Below, one piece after another: positions 53,403 to 63,881 of a stretch of 64,000 nucleotides of DNA. The notes beneath the pieces are model-generated. The model saw only the letters and a list, made by a program, of their open reading frames with translations, was not told the origin of the DNA and searched no databases. The stretch lies in contig NW_027490172.1 of the NCBI RefSeq assembly GCF_050948175.1, positions 372,001 through 436,000 of the forward strand, read 5' to 3'. Positions within the stretch are counted from its first letter, which is position 1. Each line of letters starts with the position of its first letter. The DNA comes from Xylocopa sonorina (Eukaryota; Arthropoda; Insecta; Hymenoptera; Apidae). Both the position numbers and the translations under genes were made by a program.

Positions 53403-55498
53403 CTTCTTAATAAGCGATTTCGCATCTCATATCTATGTTTCATGGTAAGATATAATATGATTTGCGAAGTGTTATGTAGTCCTCGTCTACACTACAAATA
53501 AATGTAAATGCGACACATCCTTGCTAGGAAATAGCGTTTGCAGATGTCTACGTATCGTAGGGATGGAGTTCTAATGCTTCTTAAAACGTGATATCGCATC
53601 TCATTTCTATGTTTCATGATAAGATATAATATGACTTGCGAAGTGTTGTGTAGTCCTCGTCTACACTTCAAATGAATGTAAATGCGACACTTCCTAGCTA
53701 GGAAATAGCGTTTGCAGATGTCTACGTATCGAAGCGATAGAGTTCAAATGCTTCTTAAAACGAGATATTGCATCTCATATCTATGTTTCATGGTAAGATA
53801 TAATATTCATTGCGAAGTGTTATGTATTCTTCGTCAACGATTCAAATGGATGTAAATGCGACACTTCCTTGCTAGGAAATAGCGTTTGCAGATGTCTACC
53901 TATCGTAGCAATAGATTTCTAATGCTTCTTAAACCGCGATATCGCATCTCATTTCCATGTTTAATGGTAAGATATAATATGATTGGCGAAGAGTTATGTA
54001 TTCCTCGTCTACACTTCAAATGAATGTGAATGCGACACATCCTTGCAAGGAAAGAGCGTTTGCAGATGTCTACGTATCGAAGCAATAGAGTTCAAATGCG
54101 TCTCAAAACGAGATATCGCATCTCATTTCTATGTTTCATGATAAGATGTAATATTCATTGCGAAATGTTATGTATTCCTCGTCTACACTTCAAATGAATG
54201 TAAATGCGACACTTGCTTGCTAGGAAATAGCTTCTGCAGATGTCTACGTATCGTAGCAATAGAGTTCTAATGCTTCCTAAAACGCGATTTCGCATCTCAT
54301 TTCTATATTTCATGGTAAGATATAATATGATTTGCGAAGTGTTATGTAGTCCTCGTCTACACTTCAAATAAATGTAAATGCGACATATCCTTGCTAGGAA
54401 ATAGCGTTTGCAGATGTCTACGTATCGTAGGGATGGAGTTCTAATGCTTCTTAAAACGTGATATCGCATCTCATTTCTATGTTTCATGGTAAGATATAAT
54501 ATGATTTGCGAAGTGTTATGTATTCCTCGTCTACACATCAAATGAATGTAAATGCGACACTTCCTTGCACGGAAATAGCGTTTGCAGATATCTACGTATC
54601 GTAGCAATAGAGTTCTTATGATTCTTAAAACGCGATATCGCATCTCATTTCTATGTTTCATGGTAAGATATTATATGATTTGCGAAGTGTCATGTATTCC
54701 TCGTCTACACTTCAAATGAATGTAAATGCGGCACTTCCTTGCTAGGAAATAGCGTCTGCAGATGTCTAGGTATCGTAGCAATAGAGTTCTAAAGCTTCTT
54801 CAAACGCGATATCGCATCCCATTTCGGTGTTTCATGGTAAGATATAATATGATTTGCGGACTGTTATGTATTCCTCGTCTACAATTCAAATCAATGCAAA
54901 TGCGACACTTCCTTGGAAGGAAATAGCGTTTGCAGATGTCTACGTATCGTAGCAACAGAGTTCTAATGCTTCTTAAAACGCGATATCGCATCGCATTTCT
55001 ATGTTTCATGGTAAGATGTAATATGATTTGCGAAGTGTTATGTATTCCTCCTCTACACTTCAAATGAATGTAAATGCGGCACTTCCTTGCAAGGAAATAG
55101 CGTTTGCAAATGTCTACCTGTCGTAGCAATAGTGTTCTAATGCTTCTTAAAACGCGATATCGCATCTCATTTCTATGTTGCATGGTAAGATATAATATGA
55201 TTTGCGAACTGTTATGTATTCCTCGTCTACACGTCAAATGAATGTAAATGCGACACTTCCTTGCAAGGAAATAGCGTATGCAGATGTCTATGTATCGAAG
55301 CAATAGAGTTCAAATGCTTCTTAAAACGAGATATTGCATCTCATATCTATGTTTCATGATAAGATATAATATGATTTGCGAACTGTTATGTATTCCTCGT
55401 CTACACGTCAAATGAATGTAAATGCGACACTTCCTTGCAAGGAAATAGCGTCTGCAGATGTCTAGGTATCGTAGCAATAGAGTTCTAATGTTTCTTAA

Positions 55499-55517
55499 CC
55501 CTTTTAGTGCCGGACGA
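55499..55517 (+). repeat. Left terminal inverted repeat, element copy 1
   Basis: The sequence CCCTTTTAGTGCCGGACGA directly follows TTAA at 55495-55498. It is a perfect inverted match to 56378-56396. Confidence 0.92.
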
Positions 55518-55985
55518 AAAAGAGGTGCCTATGCGAGAATAACCGGCCGAATTTCACAGTTTTACTAGGGTTTGGGAAAATACTCATAAAAACCAAACGG
55601 GAAAAAGTATTTACATAATTCAAAAAGCAGTATACTAAGGATGAAACAGAGAACAAAACAATGGCACTAGTTTTTCTTTACTCATTTAAAATTATATAAA
55701 TAACAAAGGTAAAATCTCCATAAGAAAAAGTAAACGTTGAGTTCTCTCTTTCAAAACGTATTTGCGCATACAAGGAGCCATCTTTTCATCATAATTCTAT
55801 ATAGACCAATTGTTATGAAGTATATATTTTGGATTTCAAATGTATTATATAACAAAATAAACAATATTACAAAACAAAAATAAAAGAAGAGATCGATTGC
55901 ATAGTGCGGGCGATAATCGGAGTTTATCTGCTGCAAGACAAGCAGTTGGTATAGGTACTATAACATTGCTGAAACAAAATTTTGA

Positions 55986-56264
55986 AAGAAGGATCTTAGC
56001 CTCGATGAAGTCGTGGCGTACGAACTGTCAGATAATTATCATAAATATTTCAAATTCGGGGCTACAAGAGAGTCAGGCGTCGTGTGTCCACTTTATCGCT
56101 CCAGCGTAAACAGGTTCCCAGCACACTCCGGTATAGAATGTGTAAAATGTCAGACCCAAATCGGTTTACAAATTCTTTGTCAACGAAATTTGATTATTTA
56201 CAATCAAATTAGATCATTTATAAGTTTATTAACAGATAAAGTTGTCTCGCAATGCGAAGAGTAA
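55986..56264 (+). pseudogene. Possible remnant of piggyBac transposase C-terminal Cys-rich domain, copy 1
   Basis: An open frame without ATG, preceded by an in-frame TGA at 55983 and ending with TAA. Counting from the internal GTG at 56013, Cys residues lie at 25, 43, 46 and 56: a VVC, then IECVKC, then GLQILC, and a Tyr at 63. Known piggyBac transposases end in a zinc-binding Cys-rich domain with a CxxC, GLC, CF and YH layout close to the 3' end of the element, and this frame lies just inside the right terminus. The alignment implies several lost ligands (Q for C, Q for F, N for H), so any remnant is decayed. The identification is inference and the frame could be chance. Confidence 0.4.
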
Positions 56265-56279
56265 CACGTTATTACACGC

Positions 56280-56381
56280 ACGACGATATATCGTCGTTGA
56301 CACTTCTGGCAAGTGTAGCAAACGACGATATATCGTCGTTGGCACTTCTGGCAAGTGTAGCAAACGACGATATATCGTCGT
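56280..56381 (+). repeat. 42-bp subterminal tandem repeats with 18-20 bp palindromes, three copies
   Basis: The perfect palindrome ACGACGATATATCGTCGT occurs at 56280-56297, 56322-56339 and 56364-56381, each 42 bp apart, with the spacer ggcacttctggcaagtg between. The middle copy extends to 20 bp. The last overlaps the right terminal inverted repeat. piggyBac ends often carry subterminal repeats bound by the transposase; that role here is inference. Confidence 0.9.
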
Positions 56382-56396
56382 CCGGCACTAAAAGGG
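56378..56396 (-). repeat. Right terminal inverted repeat, element copy 1
   Basis: The sequence TCGTCCGGCACTAAAAGGG precedes TTAA at 56397-56400. It matches the left terminus perfectly in inverted orientation. Confidence 0.92.
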
Positions 56397-57792
56397 TTAA
56401 AACGCGATATCGCATCTCATTTCTATGTTTCATGGTAAGATGTAATATGATTTGCGAAGTGTTATGTATTCCTCGTCTACACTTCAAATGAATGTAAATG
56501 CGACACTTCCTTGCAAGGAAATAGCGTTTGCGGATGTCTACGTATCGAAGCAATAGTGTTCAAATGCTTCTTAAAACGAGATATTGCATCTCATATCTAT
56601 GTTTCATGATAAGATATAATATTCATTGCGAAGTGTTACGCATTCCTCGTCTACGATTCAAATGAATGTAAATGCGACACTTCTTTGCAAGGAAATAGCG
56701 TTTGCAGATGTCTACGTATCGTAGCAATTAAGTTCTTATGATCCTTAAAACGAGATATCGCATCTCATTTCTATGTTTCATGGTAAGATATAATATGATT
56801 TGCGAAGTGTTATGTATTCCTCGTCTACACATCAAATGAATGTAAATGCGGCACTTCCTTGCAAGGAAATAGCGTTTGCAGATGTCTACGTATCGTAGCA
56901 ATAGAGTTCTTATGATTCTTAAAACGCGATATCGCATCTCATTTCTATGTTTCATGGTAAGATATTATATGATTTGCGAAGTGTCATGTATTCCTCGTCT
57001 AGACTTCAAATGAATGTAAATGCGACACTTCCTTGCTAGGAAATAGCGTCTGCAGATGTCTAGGTATCGTAGCAATAGAGTTCTAATGCTTCTTAAAACG
57101 AGATATTGCATCTCATATCTATGTTTCATGATAAGATATAATATTCATTGCGAAGTGTTATGCATTCCTCGTCTACGATTCAAATGAACGGAAATGCGAC
57201 ACTTCCTTGCAAGGAAATAGCGTTTGCAGATGTCTACGTATCGTAGCAACAGAGTTCTAATGCTTCTTAAAACGCGATATCGCATCGCATTTCTATGTTT
57301 CATGGTAAGATGTAATATGATTTGCGAAGTGTTATGTATTCCTCCTCTACACTTCAAATGAATGTAAATGCGGCACTTCCTTGCAAGGAAATAGCGTCTG
57401 CAGATGTCTAGGTATCGTAGCAGTAGAGTTCTAATGCTTCTTAAAACGAGATATTGCATCTCATATCTATGTTTCATGATAAGACATAATATTCATTGCG
57501 AAGTGTTATGCATTCCTCGTCTACGATTCAAATGAACGTAAACGCGACACTTCCTTGCAAGGAAATAGCGTTTGCAGATGTCTACGTATCGTAGCAACAG
57601 AGTTCTAATGCTTCTTAAAACGCGATATCGCATCGCATTTCTATGTTTCATGGTAAGATGTAATATGATTTGCGAAGTGTTATGTATTCCTCCTCTACAC
57701 CTCAAATGAATGTAAATGCGGCACTTCCTTGCAAGGAAATAGCGTCTGCAGATGTCTAGGTATCGTAGCAATAGAGTTCTAATATTTCTTAA
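56397..57792 (+). repeat. Satellite array between element copies 1 and 2 (8 monomers)
   Basis: The 1396 bp equal 8 x 174 plus 4, that is eight monomers plus the duplicated TTAA. Monomers are A and B. The first carries the private mark gcgtttgcggatg near 56523-56535, also found right of copies 2 and 3. The B monomer at 57089-57262 is followed by an A-like unit and another B unit with nearly the same composition. Confidence 0.93.
57089..57262 (+). repeat. Reference monomer, haplotype B
   Basis: A 174-bp unit with a linked set of differences from A: acgagatattgc (loses the GATATC palindrome), ctcatatctatg, catgataag, atattcattgcg, atgcattcctcg and acgattcaaatg. These states travel together over about 90 bp while the second half (gacacttcc to the end) stays the same as A. 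B units are frequent in 0.7-25 kb and again in 52-64 kb, and are scarce between. On the minus strand attcattg creates an in-frame TGA, which breaks the otherwise open satellite frame. Confidence 0.88.
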
Positions 57793-57811
57793 CCCTTTTA
57801 GTGCCGGACGA
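57793..57811 (+). repeat. Left terminal inverted repeat, element copy 2
   Basis: CCCTTTTAGTGCCGGACGA immediately follows TTAA, identical to copy 1. Confidence 0.92.
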
Positions 57812-58279
57812 AAAAGAGGTGCCTATGCGAGAATAACCGGCCGAATTTCACAGTTTTACTGGGGTTTGGGAAAATACTCATAAAAACCAAACGGGAAAAA
57901 GTATTTACATAATCCGAAAAGCAGTATACTAAGGATGAAACAGAGAACAAAACAATGGCACTAGTTTTTCTTTACTCATTTAAAATTATATAAATAACAA
58001 AGGTAAAATCTCCATAAGAAAAAGTAAACGTTGAGTTCTCTCTTTCAAAACGTATTTACGCATACAAGGAGCCATCTTCTCATCATAATTCTATGTAGAC
58101 CAATTGTTATGAAGTATATATTTTGGATTTCAAATGTATTATATAACAAAATAAACAATATTACATAACAAAAATAAAAGAAGAGATCGATTGCATAGTG
58201 CGGGCGATAATCGGATTTTATCTGCTGCAAGACAAGCAGTTGGTATAGGTACTACAACATTGCTGAAACAAAATTTTGA

Positions 58280-58558
58280 AAGAAGGATCTTAGCCTCGAT
58301 GAAGTCGTGGCGTACGAACTGTCAGATAATTATCATAAATATTTCAAATTCGGGGCTACAAGAGAGTCAGGCGTCGTGTGTCCACTTTATCGCTCCAGCG
58401 TAAACAGGTTCCCAGCACACTCCGGTATAGAATGTGTAAAATGTCAGACCCAAATCGGTTTACAAATTCTTTGTCAACGAAATTTGATTATTTACAAACA
58501 AATTAGATCATTTATAAATTTATTAACAGATAAAGTTGTCTCGCAATGCGAAGAGTAA
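58280..58558 (+). pseudogene. Possible remnant of piggyBac transposase C-terminal Cys-rich domain, copy 2
   Basis: This is the same open frame as in copy 1 (offset 2294), with the Cys spacing unchanged. Differences lie downstream of the last Cys (a Lys for Asn and an Asn for Ser). Retention of the frame reflects recent shared ancestry of the copies more than selection. Confidence 0.38.
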
Positions 58559-58573
58559 CACGTTATTACACGC

Positions 58574-58633
58574 ACGACGATATATCGTCGTTGGCACTTC
58601 TGGCAAGTGTAGCAAACGACGATATATCGTCGT
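58574..58633 (+). repeat. 42-bp subterminal palindromic repeats, two copies
   Basis: The 18-bp palindrome ACGACGATATATCGTCGT lies at 58574-58591 and 58616-58633, 42 bp apart. One unit fewer than in element copy 1 accounts exactly for the size difference. Confidence 0.9.
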
Positions 58634-58648
58634 CCGGCACTAAAAGGG
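58630..58648 (-). repeat. Right terminal inverted repeat, element copy 2
   Basis: TCGTCCGGCACTAAAAGGG followed by TTAA at 58649-58652. Confidence 0.92.
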
Positions 58649-60392
58649 TTAAAACGCGATATCGCATCTCATTTCTATGTTTCATGGTAAGATGTAATAT
58701 GATTTGCGAAGTGTTATGTATTCCTCGTCTACACTTCAAATGAATGTAAATGCGACACTTCCTTGCAAGGAAATAGCGTTTGCGGATGTCTACGTATCGA
58801 AGCAATACAGTTCAAATGCTTCTTAAAACGAGATATTGCATCTCATATCTATGTGTCATGATAAGATATAATATTCATTGCGAAGTGTTATGCATTCCTC
58901 GTCTACGATTCAAATGAATGTAAATGCGACACTTCCTTGCAAGGAAATAGCGTTTGCAGATGTCTACGTATCGTAGCAATAGAGTTCTTATGATCCTTAA
59001 AACGCGATATCGCATCTCATTTCTATGTTTCGTGGTAAGATATAATATGATTTGCGGACTGTTATGAATTCCTCGTCTACATTTCAAATGAATGTAAACG
59101 CGACTCTTCCTTGCTAGGAAATAGCGTTTGTAGATGTCTACGTATCGTAGCAATAGAGTTCTAATGCTTCTTAAAACGCGATATCGCATCTCATTTCTAT
59201 GTTCCATGGTAAGATATAATATGATTTTCTAAGTGTTATGTAGTCCTCGTCTACACTTCAAATGAATGTGAATGCGACACTTCTTTGCAAGGAAATAGCG
59301 TTTGCAGATGTCTACGTATCGTAGCAATAGAGTTCTTATGATTCTTAAAACGAGATATTGCATCTCATATCTATGTTTCATGATAAGATATAATATTCAT
59401 TGCGAAGTGTTATGCATTCCTCGTCTACGATTCAAATGAACGTAAATGCGACACTTCCTTGCAAGGAAATAGCGTTTGCAGATATCTACGTATCGTAGCA
59501 ACAGAGTTCTAATGCTTCTTAAAACGCGATATCGCATCGCATTTCTATGTTTCATGGTAAGATGTAATATGATTTGCGAAGTGTTATGTATTCCTCCTCT
59601 ACACTTCAAATGAATGTAAATGCGGCACTTCCTTGCAAGGAAATAGCGTCCGCAGATGTCTAGGTATCGTAGCAATAGAGTTCTAATGCTTCTTAAAACG
59701 AGATATTGCATCTCATATCTATGTGTCATGATAAGATATAATATTCATTGCGAAGTGTTATGCATTCCTCGTCTACGATTCAAATGAATGTAAATGCGAC
59801 ACTTCTTTGCAAGGAAATAGCGTTTGCAGATGTCTACGTATCGTAGCAATAGAGTTCTTATGATCCTTAAAACGCGATATCGCATCTCATTTCTATGTTT
59901 CATGGTAAGATATAATATGATTTGCGGACTGTTATGTATTCCTCGTCTACATTTCAAATGAATGTAAACGCGACTCTTCCTTGCTAGGAAATAGCGTTTG
60001 TAGATGTCTACGTATCGTAGCAATAGAGTTCTAATGCTTCTTAAAACGCGATATCGCATCTCATTTCTATGTTGCATGGTAAGATATAATATGATTTGCG
60101 AACTGTTATGTATTCCTCGTCTACACGTCAAATGAATGTAAATGCGACACTTCCTTGCAAGGAAATAGCGTATGCAGATGTCTATGTATCGAAGCAATAG
60201 AGTTCAAATGCTTCTTAAAACGAGATATTGCATCTCATATCTATGTTTCATGATAAGATGTAATATGATTTGCGAAGTGTTATGTATTCCTCCTCTACAC
60301 TTCAAATGAATGTAAATGCGGCACTTCCTTGCAAGGAAATAGCGTCCGCAGATGTCTAGGTATCGTAGCAATAGAGTTCTAATGTTTCTTAA
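58649..60392 (+). repeat. Satellite array between element copies 2 and 3 (10 monomers)
   Basis: The 1744 bp equal 10 x 174 plus 4. The first monomer carries gcgtttgcggatg as after copy 1. Later units resemble those between copies 3 and 4 (for example the B unit at about 59397 and that at about 62519). Confidence 0.93.
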
Positions 60393-60411
60393 CCCTTTTA
60401 GTGCCGGACGA
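60393..60411 (+). repeat. Left terminal inverted repeat, element copy 3
   Basis: CCCTTTTAGTGCCGGACGA immediately follows TTAA at 60389-60392. Confidence 0.92.
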
Positions 60412-60879
60412 AAAAGAGGTGCCTATGCGAGAATAACCGGCCGAATTTCACAGTTTTACTGGGGTTTGGGAAAATACTCATAAAAACCAAACGGGAAAAA
60501 GTATTTACATAATTCAAAAAGCAGTATACTAAGGATGACACAGAGAACAAAACAATGACACTAGTTTTTCTTTACTCATTTAAAATTATATAAATAACAA
60601 AGGTAAAATCTCCATAAGAAAAAGTAAACGTTGAGTTCTCTCTTTCAAAACGTATTTGCGCATACAAGGAGCCATCTTTTCATCATAATTCTATATAGAC
60701 CAATTGTTATGAAGTATATATTTTGGATTTCAAATGTATTATATAACAAAATAAACAATATTACATAACAAAAATAAAAGAAGAGATCGATTGCATAGTG
60801 CGGGCGATAATCGGATTTTATCTGCTGCAAGACAAGCAGTTGGTATAGGTACTACAACATTGCAGAAACAAAATTTTGA

Positions 60880-61158
60880 AAGAAGGATCTTAGGCTCGAT
60901 GAAGTCGTGGCGTACGAACTGTCAGATAATTATCATAAATATTTCAAATTCGGGGCTACAAGAGAGTCAGGCGTCGTGTGTCCACTTTATCGCTCCAGCG
61001 TAAACAGGTTCCCACCACACTCCGGTATAGAATGTGTAAAATGTCAGACCCAAATCGGTTTACAAATTCTTTGTCAACGAAATTTGATTATTTACAATCA
61101 AATTAGATCATTTATAAGTTTATTAACAGATAAAGTTGTCTCGCAATGCGAAGAGTAA
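60880..61158 (+). pseudogene. Possible remnant of piggyBac transposase C-terminal Cys-rich domain, copy 3
   Basis: Same frame as in copies 1 and 2, Cys positions kept, with a Pro for Ala upstream of the CxxC and a Gly for Ser near its start. It still lacks an ATG and any recognisable catalytic DDD region. Confidence 0.38.
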
Positions 61159-61173
61159 CACGTTATTACACGC

Positions 61174-61233
61174 ACGACGATATATCGTCGTTGGCACTTC
61201 TGGCAAGTGTAGCAAACGACGATATATCGTCGT
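61174..61233 (+). repeat. 42-bp subterminal palindromic repeats, two copies
   Basis: The palindromes lie at 61174-61191 and 61216-61233, identical in arrangement to element copy 2. Confidence 0.9.
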
Positions 61234-61248
61234 CCGGCACTAAAAGTG
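61230..61248 (-). repeat. Right terminal inverted repeat, element copy 3 (mutated end)
   Basis: TCGTCCGGCACTAAAAGTG: 18 of 19 positions match the left terminus. The G-to-T change is in the terminal GGG next to TTAA. Confidence 0.9.
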
Positions 61249-63862
61249 TTAAAACGCGATATCGCATCTCATTTCTATGTTTCATGGTAAGATGTAATAT
61301 GATTTGCGAAGTGTTATGTATTCCTCGTCTACACTTCAAATGAATGTAAATGCGACACTTCCTTGCAAGGAAATAGCGTTTGCGGATGTCTACGTATCGA
61401 AGCAATAGAGTTCAAATGCTTCTTAAAACGAGATATTGCATCTCATATCTATGTGTCATGATAAGATATAATATTCATTGCGAAGTGTTATGCATTCCTC
61501 GTCTACGATTCAAATGAATGTAAATGCGACACTTCTTTGCAAGGAAATAGCGTTTGCAGATGTCTACGTATCGTAGCAATAGAGTTCTTATGATCCTTAA
61601 AACGCGATATCGCATCTCATTTCTATGTTTCATGGTAAGATATAATATGATTTGCGGACTGTTATGTATTCCTCGTCTACATTTCAAATGAATGTAAACG
61701 CGACACTTCCTTGCTAGGAAATAGCGTTTGTAGATGTCTACGTATCGTAGCAATAGAGTTCTAATGCTTCTTAAAACGCGATATCGCATCTCATTTCTAT
61801 GTTTCATGGTAAGATATAATATGATTTTCTAAGTGTTATGTAGTCCTCGTCTACACTTCAAATGAATGTGAATGCGACACTTCCTCGCTAGGAAATAGCG
61901 TTTGCAGATGTCTACGTATCGTAGCAATAGAGTTCTAATGCTTCTTAAAACGCGATATCGCATCTCATTTCTATGTTTCATGGTAAGATATAATATGATT
62001 TTCTAAGTGTTATGTAGTCCTCGTCTACACTTCAAATGAATGTAAATGCGACACTTCCTTGCAAGGAAATAGCGTTTGCAGATGTCTACGTATCGTAGCA
62101 ATAGAGTTCTAATGCTTCTTAAAACGCGATATCGCATCTCATGTCTATGTTTGATGGTAAGATATAATATGATTTGCGAAGTGTTATGTATTCCTCGTCT
62201 ACACATCAAATGAATGTAAATGCGACACTTCCGTGCAAGGAAATAGCGTTTGCAGATGTCTACGTATCGTAGCAATAGAGTTCTTATGATTCTCAAAACG
62301 CGATATCGCATCTCATTTCTATGTTTCATGGTAAGATATAATATGATTTGCGTAGTGTTATGTATTCCTCGTCTACACTTCAAATGAATGTAAATGCGAC
62401 ACTTCTTTGCAAGGAAATAGCGTTTGCAGATGTCTACGTATCGTAGCAATAGAGTTCTTATGATTCTTAAAACGAGATATTGCATCTCATATCTATGTTT
62501 CATGATAAGATATAATATTCATTGCGAAGTGTTATGCATTCCTCGTCTACGATTCAAATGAACGTAAATGCGACACTTCCTTGCAAGGAAATAGCGTTTG
62601 CAGATGTCTACGTATCGTAGCAACAGAGTTCTAATGCTTCTTAAAACGCGATATCGCATCGCATTTCTATGTTTCATGGTAAGATGTAATATGATTTGCG
62701 AAGTGTTATGTATTCCTCCTCTACACTTCAAATGAATGTAAATGCGGCACTTCCTTGCAAGGAAATATCGTCTGCAGATGTCTAGGTATCGTAGCAATAG
62801 AGTTCTAATGCTTCTTAAAACGAGATATTGCATCTCATATCTATGTTTCATGATAAGATATAATATTCATTGCGAAGTGTTATGCATTCCTCGTCTACGA
62901 TTCAAATGAATGTAAATGCGACACTTCTTTGCAAGGAAATAGCGTTTGCAGATGTCTACGTATCGTAGCAATAGAGTTCTTATGATCCTTAAAACGAGAT
63001 ATCGCATCTCATTTCTATGTTTCATGGTAAGATATAATATGATTTGCGAAGTGTTATGTATTCCTCGTCTACACATCAAATGAATGTAAATGCGACACTT
63101 CCTTGCAAGGAAATAGCGTTTGCAGATGTCTACGTATCGTAGCAATAGAGTTCTTATGATTCTTAAAACGAGATATTGCATCTCATATCTATGTTTCTTG
63201 ATAAGATATAATATTCATTGCGAAGTGTCAAGTATTCCTCGTCTACACTTCAAATGAATGTAAATGCGACACTTCGTTGCTAGGGAATAGCGTCTGCAGA
63301 TGTCTAGGTATCGTAGCAGTAGAGTTCTAATGCTTCTTAAAACGAGATATTGCATCTCATATCTATGTTTCATGATAAGACATAATATTCATTGCGAAGT
63401 GTTATGCATTCCTCGTCTACGATTCAAATGAACGTAAATGCGACACTTCCTTGCAAGGAAATAGCGTTTGCAGATGTCTACGTATCGTAGCAACAGAGTT
63501 CTAATGCTTCTTAAAACGCGATATCGCATCGCATTTCTATGTTTCATGGTAAGATGTAATATGATTTGCGAAGTGTTATGTATTCCTCCTCTACACTTCA
63601 AATGAATGTAAATGCTGCACTTCCTTGCGAGGAAATAGCGTCTGCAGATGTCTAGGTATCGTAGCAATAGAGTTCAAATGCTTCTTAAAACGAGATATTG
63701 CATCTCATATCTATGTTTCATGATAAGATATAATATGATTTGCGAAGTGTTATGTATTCCTCCTCTACACTTCAAATGAATGTAAATGCGGCACTTCCTT
63801 GCAAGGAAATAGCGTCCGCAGATGTCTAGGTATCGTAGCAATAGAGTTCTAATGTTTCTTAA
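61249..63862 (+). repeat. Satellite array between element copies 3 and 4 (15 monomers)
   Basis: The 2614 bp equal 15 x 174 plus 4. The array begins with the gcgtttgcggatg monomer and ends with tctaggtatcg ... aatgtttcttaa, the same left flank as copy 3. It contains A and B monomers and a few with gattttctaag and tgtagtcctcg from the central domain. Confidence 0.93.
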
Positions 63863-63881
63863 CCCTTTTAGTGCCGGACGA
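63863..63881 (+). repeat. Left terminal inverted repeat, element copy 4
   Basis: The 19-bp terminus is identical to the other copies and follows TTAA. Confidence 0.9.

Larger units (their letters stand above)
1..55498 (+). repeat. 174-bp satellite DNA, main array (about 319 monomers)
   Basis: The segment is an uninterrupted head-to-tail array of one monomer. Taking CTTCTTAAAACGCG as monomer start, the same landmarks recur every 173-175 bp throughout (cttctt at 1, 175, 348 and so on), always in one orientation. From the first TTAA (5) to the last (55495) is 55490 bp, equal to 319 x 174 minus 16, so almost all monomers are exactly 174 bp and the rest mostly carry 1-bp indels. Consensus landmarks by monomer position: TTAA 5-8, palindrome GCGATATCGC 12-21, an AT-rich stretch 45-60, GAAGTGT 64-70, ACACTTC 87-93 and again 111-117, palindrome TTCCTTGCAAGGAA 115-128, inverted repeat CTACG-TAT-CGTAG 146-158. 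GC is about 36%. Length and homogeneity are typical of centromeric or heterochromatic satellites; the location is inference. No gene is visible. Confidence 0.97.
49394..55498 (+). repeat. Satellite segment, return from C/E types to A/B types
   Basis: About 35 monomers. The last haplotype C unit is near 51.0 kb, E-like units persist to about 54.0 kb, and B units reappear from about 52.36 kb (acgagatattgc ... atgcattcc). No long block duplication was noticed. The segment ends at the TTAA (55495-55498) that is the target site of the first transposon copy. Confidence 0.8.
55499..56396. mobile_element. Non-autonomous piggyBac-like element, copy 1 (898 bp)
   Basis: This sequence is unrelated to the satellite and is flanked by TTAA on both sides (55495-55498, 56397-56400). 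It has 19-bp perfect terminal inverted repeats, CCCTTTTAGTGCCGGACGA at 55499-55517 and its reverse complement at 56378-56396. TTAA duplication with CCC...GGG termini is the hallmark of the piggyBac superfamily. At 898 bp it is too short for a full transposase (usually about 550-600 residues). The left half (about 55518-55985) is AT-rich and I see no gene there; the right half has a short Cys-containing open frame and a block of 42-bp repeats. The satellite has one TTAA per monomer and the insertion used it. Compared with copies 2 and 3 it has about a dozen base differences and one extra 42-bp repeat. Confidence 0.9.
57793..58648. mobile_element. Non-autonomous piggyBac-like element, copy 2 (856 bp)
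   Basis: Flanked by TTAA at 57789-57792 and 58649-58652, with perfect 19-bp inverted termini at 57793-57811 and 58630-58648. It is collinear with copy 1 and differs by about ten substitutions (for example ctggggttt for ctagggttt, aatccgaaaag for aattcaaaaag) and by one fewer 42-bp repeat (898 minus 42 equals 856). The left flank reads aatatttcttaa. The left half is again gene-free and AT-rich. Confidence 0.9.
60393..61248. mobile_element. Non-autonomous piggyBac-like element, copy 3 (856 bp)
   Basis: Flanked by TTAA at 60389-60392 and 61249-61252. The left terminus is intact (60393-60411). The right terminus (61230-61248) ends aaaagtg where the other copies have aaaaggg, a one-base loss of the terminal GGG. 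Otherwise it is collinear with copy 2, with two 42-bp repeats. The mutated terminal trinucleotide should reduce mobility if transposase were supplied elsewhere; that is inference from known piggyBac end requirements. Confidence 0.9.

Noticed and set aside
752..55303. Dozens of minus-strand open frames of 60-216 codons with similar basic repeat peptides
   Set aside because: They are one frame of the 174-bp satellite (3 x 58) read through neighbouring monomers. Starts and stops depend on monomer subtype, indels are not multiples of three, and there is no promoter, splice or domain evidence for a gene.
55751..55936. Minus-strand hydrophobic open frame in the left half of the transposon (also at 58045 and 60645)
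   Set aside because: AT-rich DNA gives Phe/Ile/Tyr-rich translations by chance. There is no ATG context or motif, and all three copies descend from one sequence, so their agreement is not independent evidence.
55897..56109. Plus-strand 70-codon frame overlapping the Cys-containing frame
   Set aside because: It starts at TTG, has no recognisable motif, and overlaps the more plausible frame. It was not annotated separately.
56272..56553. Minus-strand frame joining satellite to the element's right end, with a 14-residue repeat
   Set aside because: The 14-residue repeat is the 42-bp palindromic repeat translated, and the rest is satellite. It is a chance fusion at the insertion junction.
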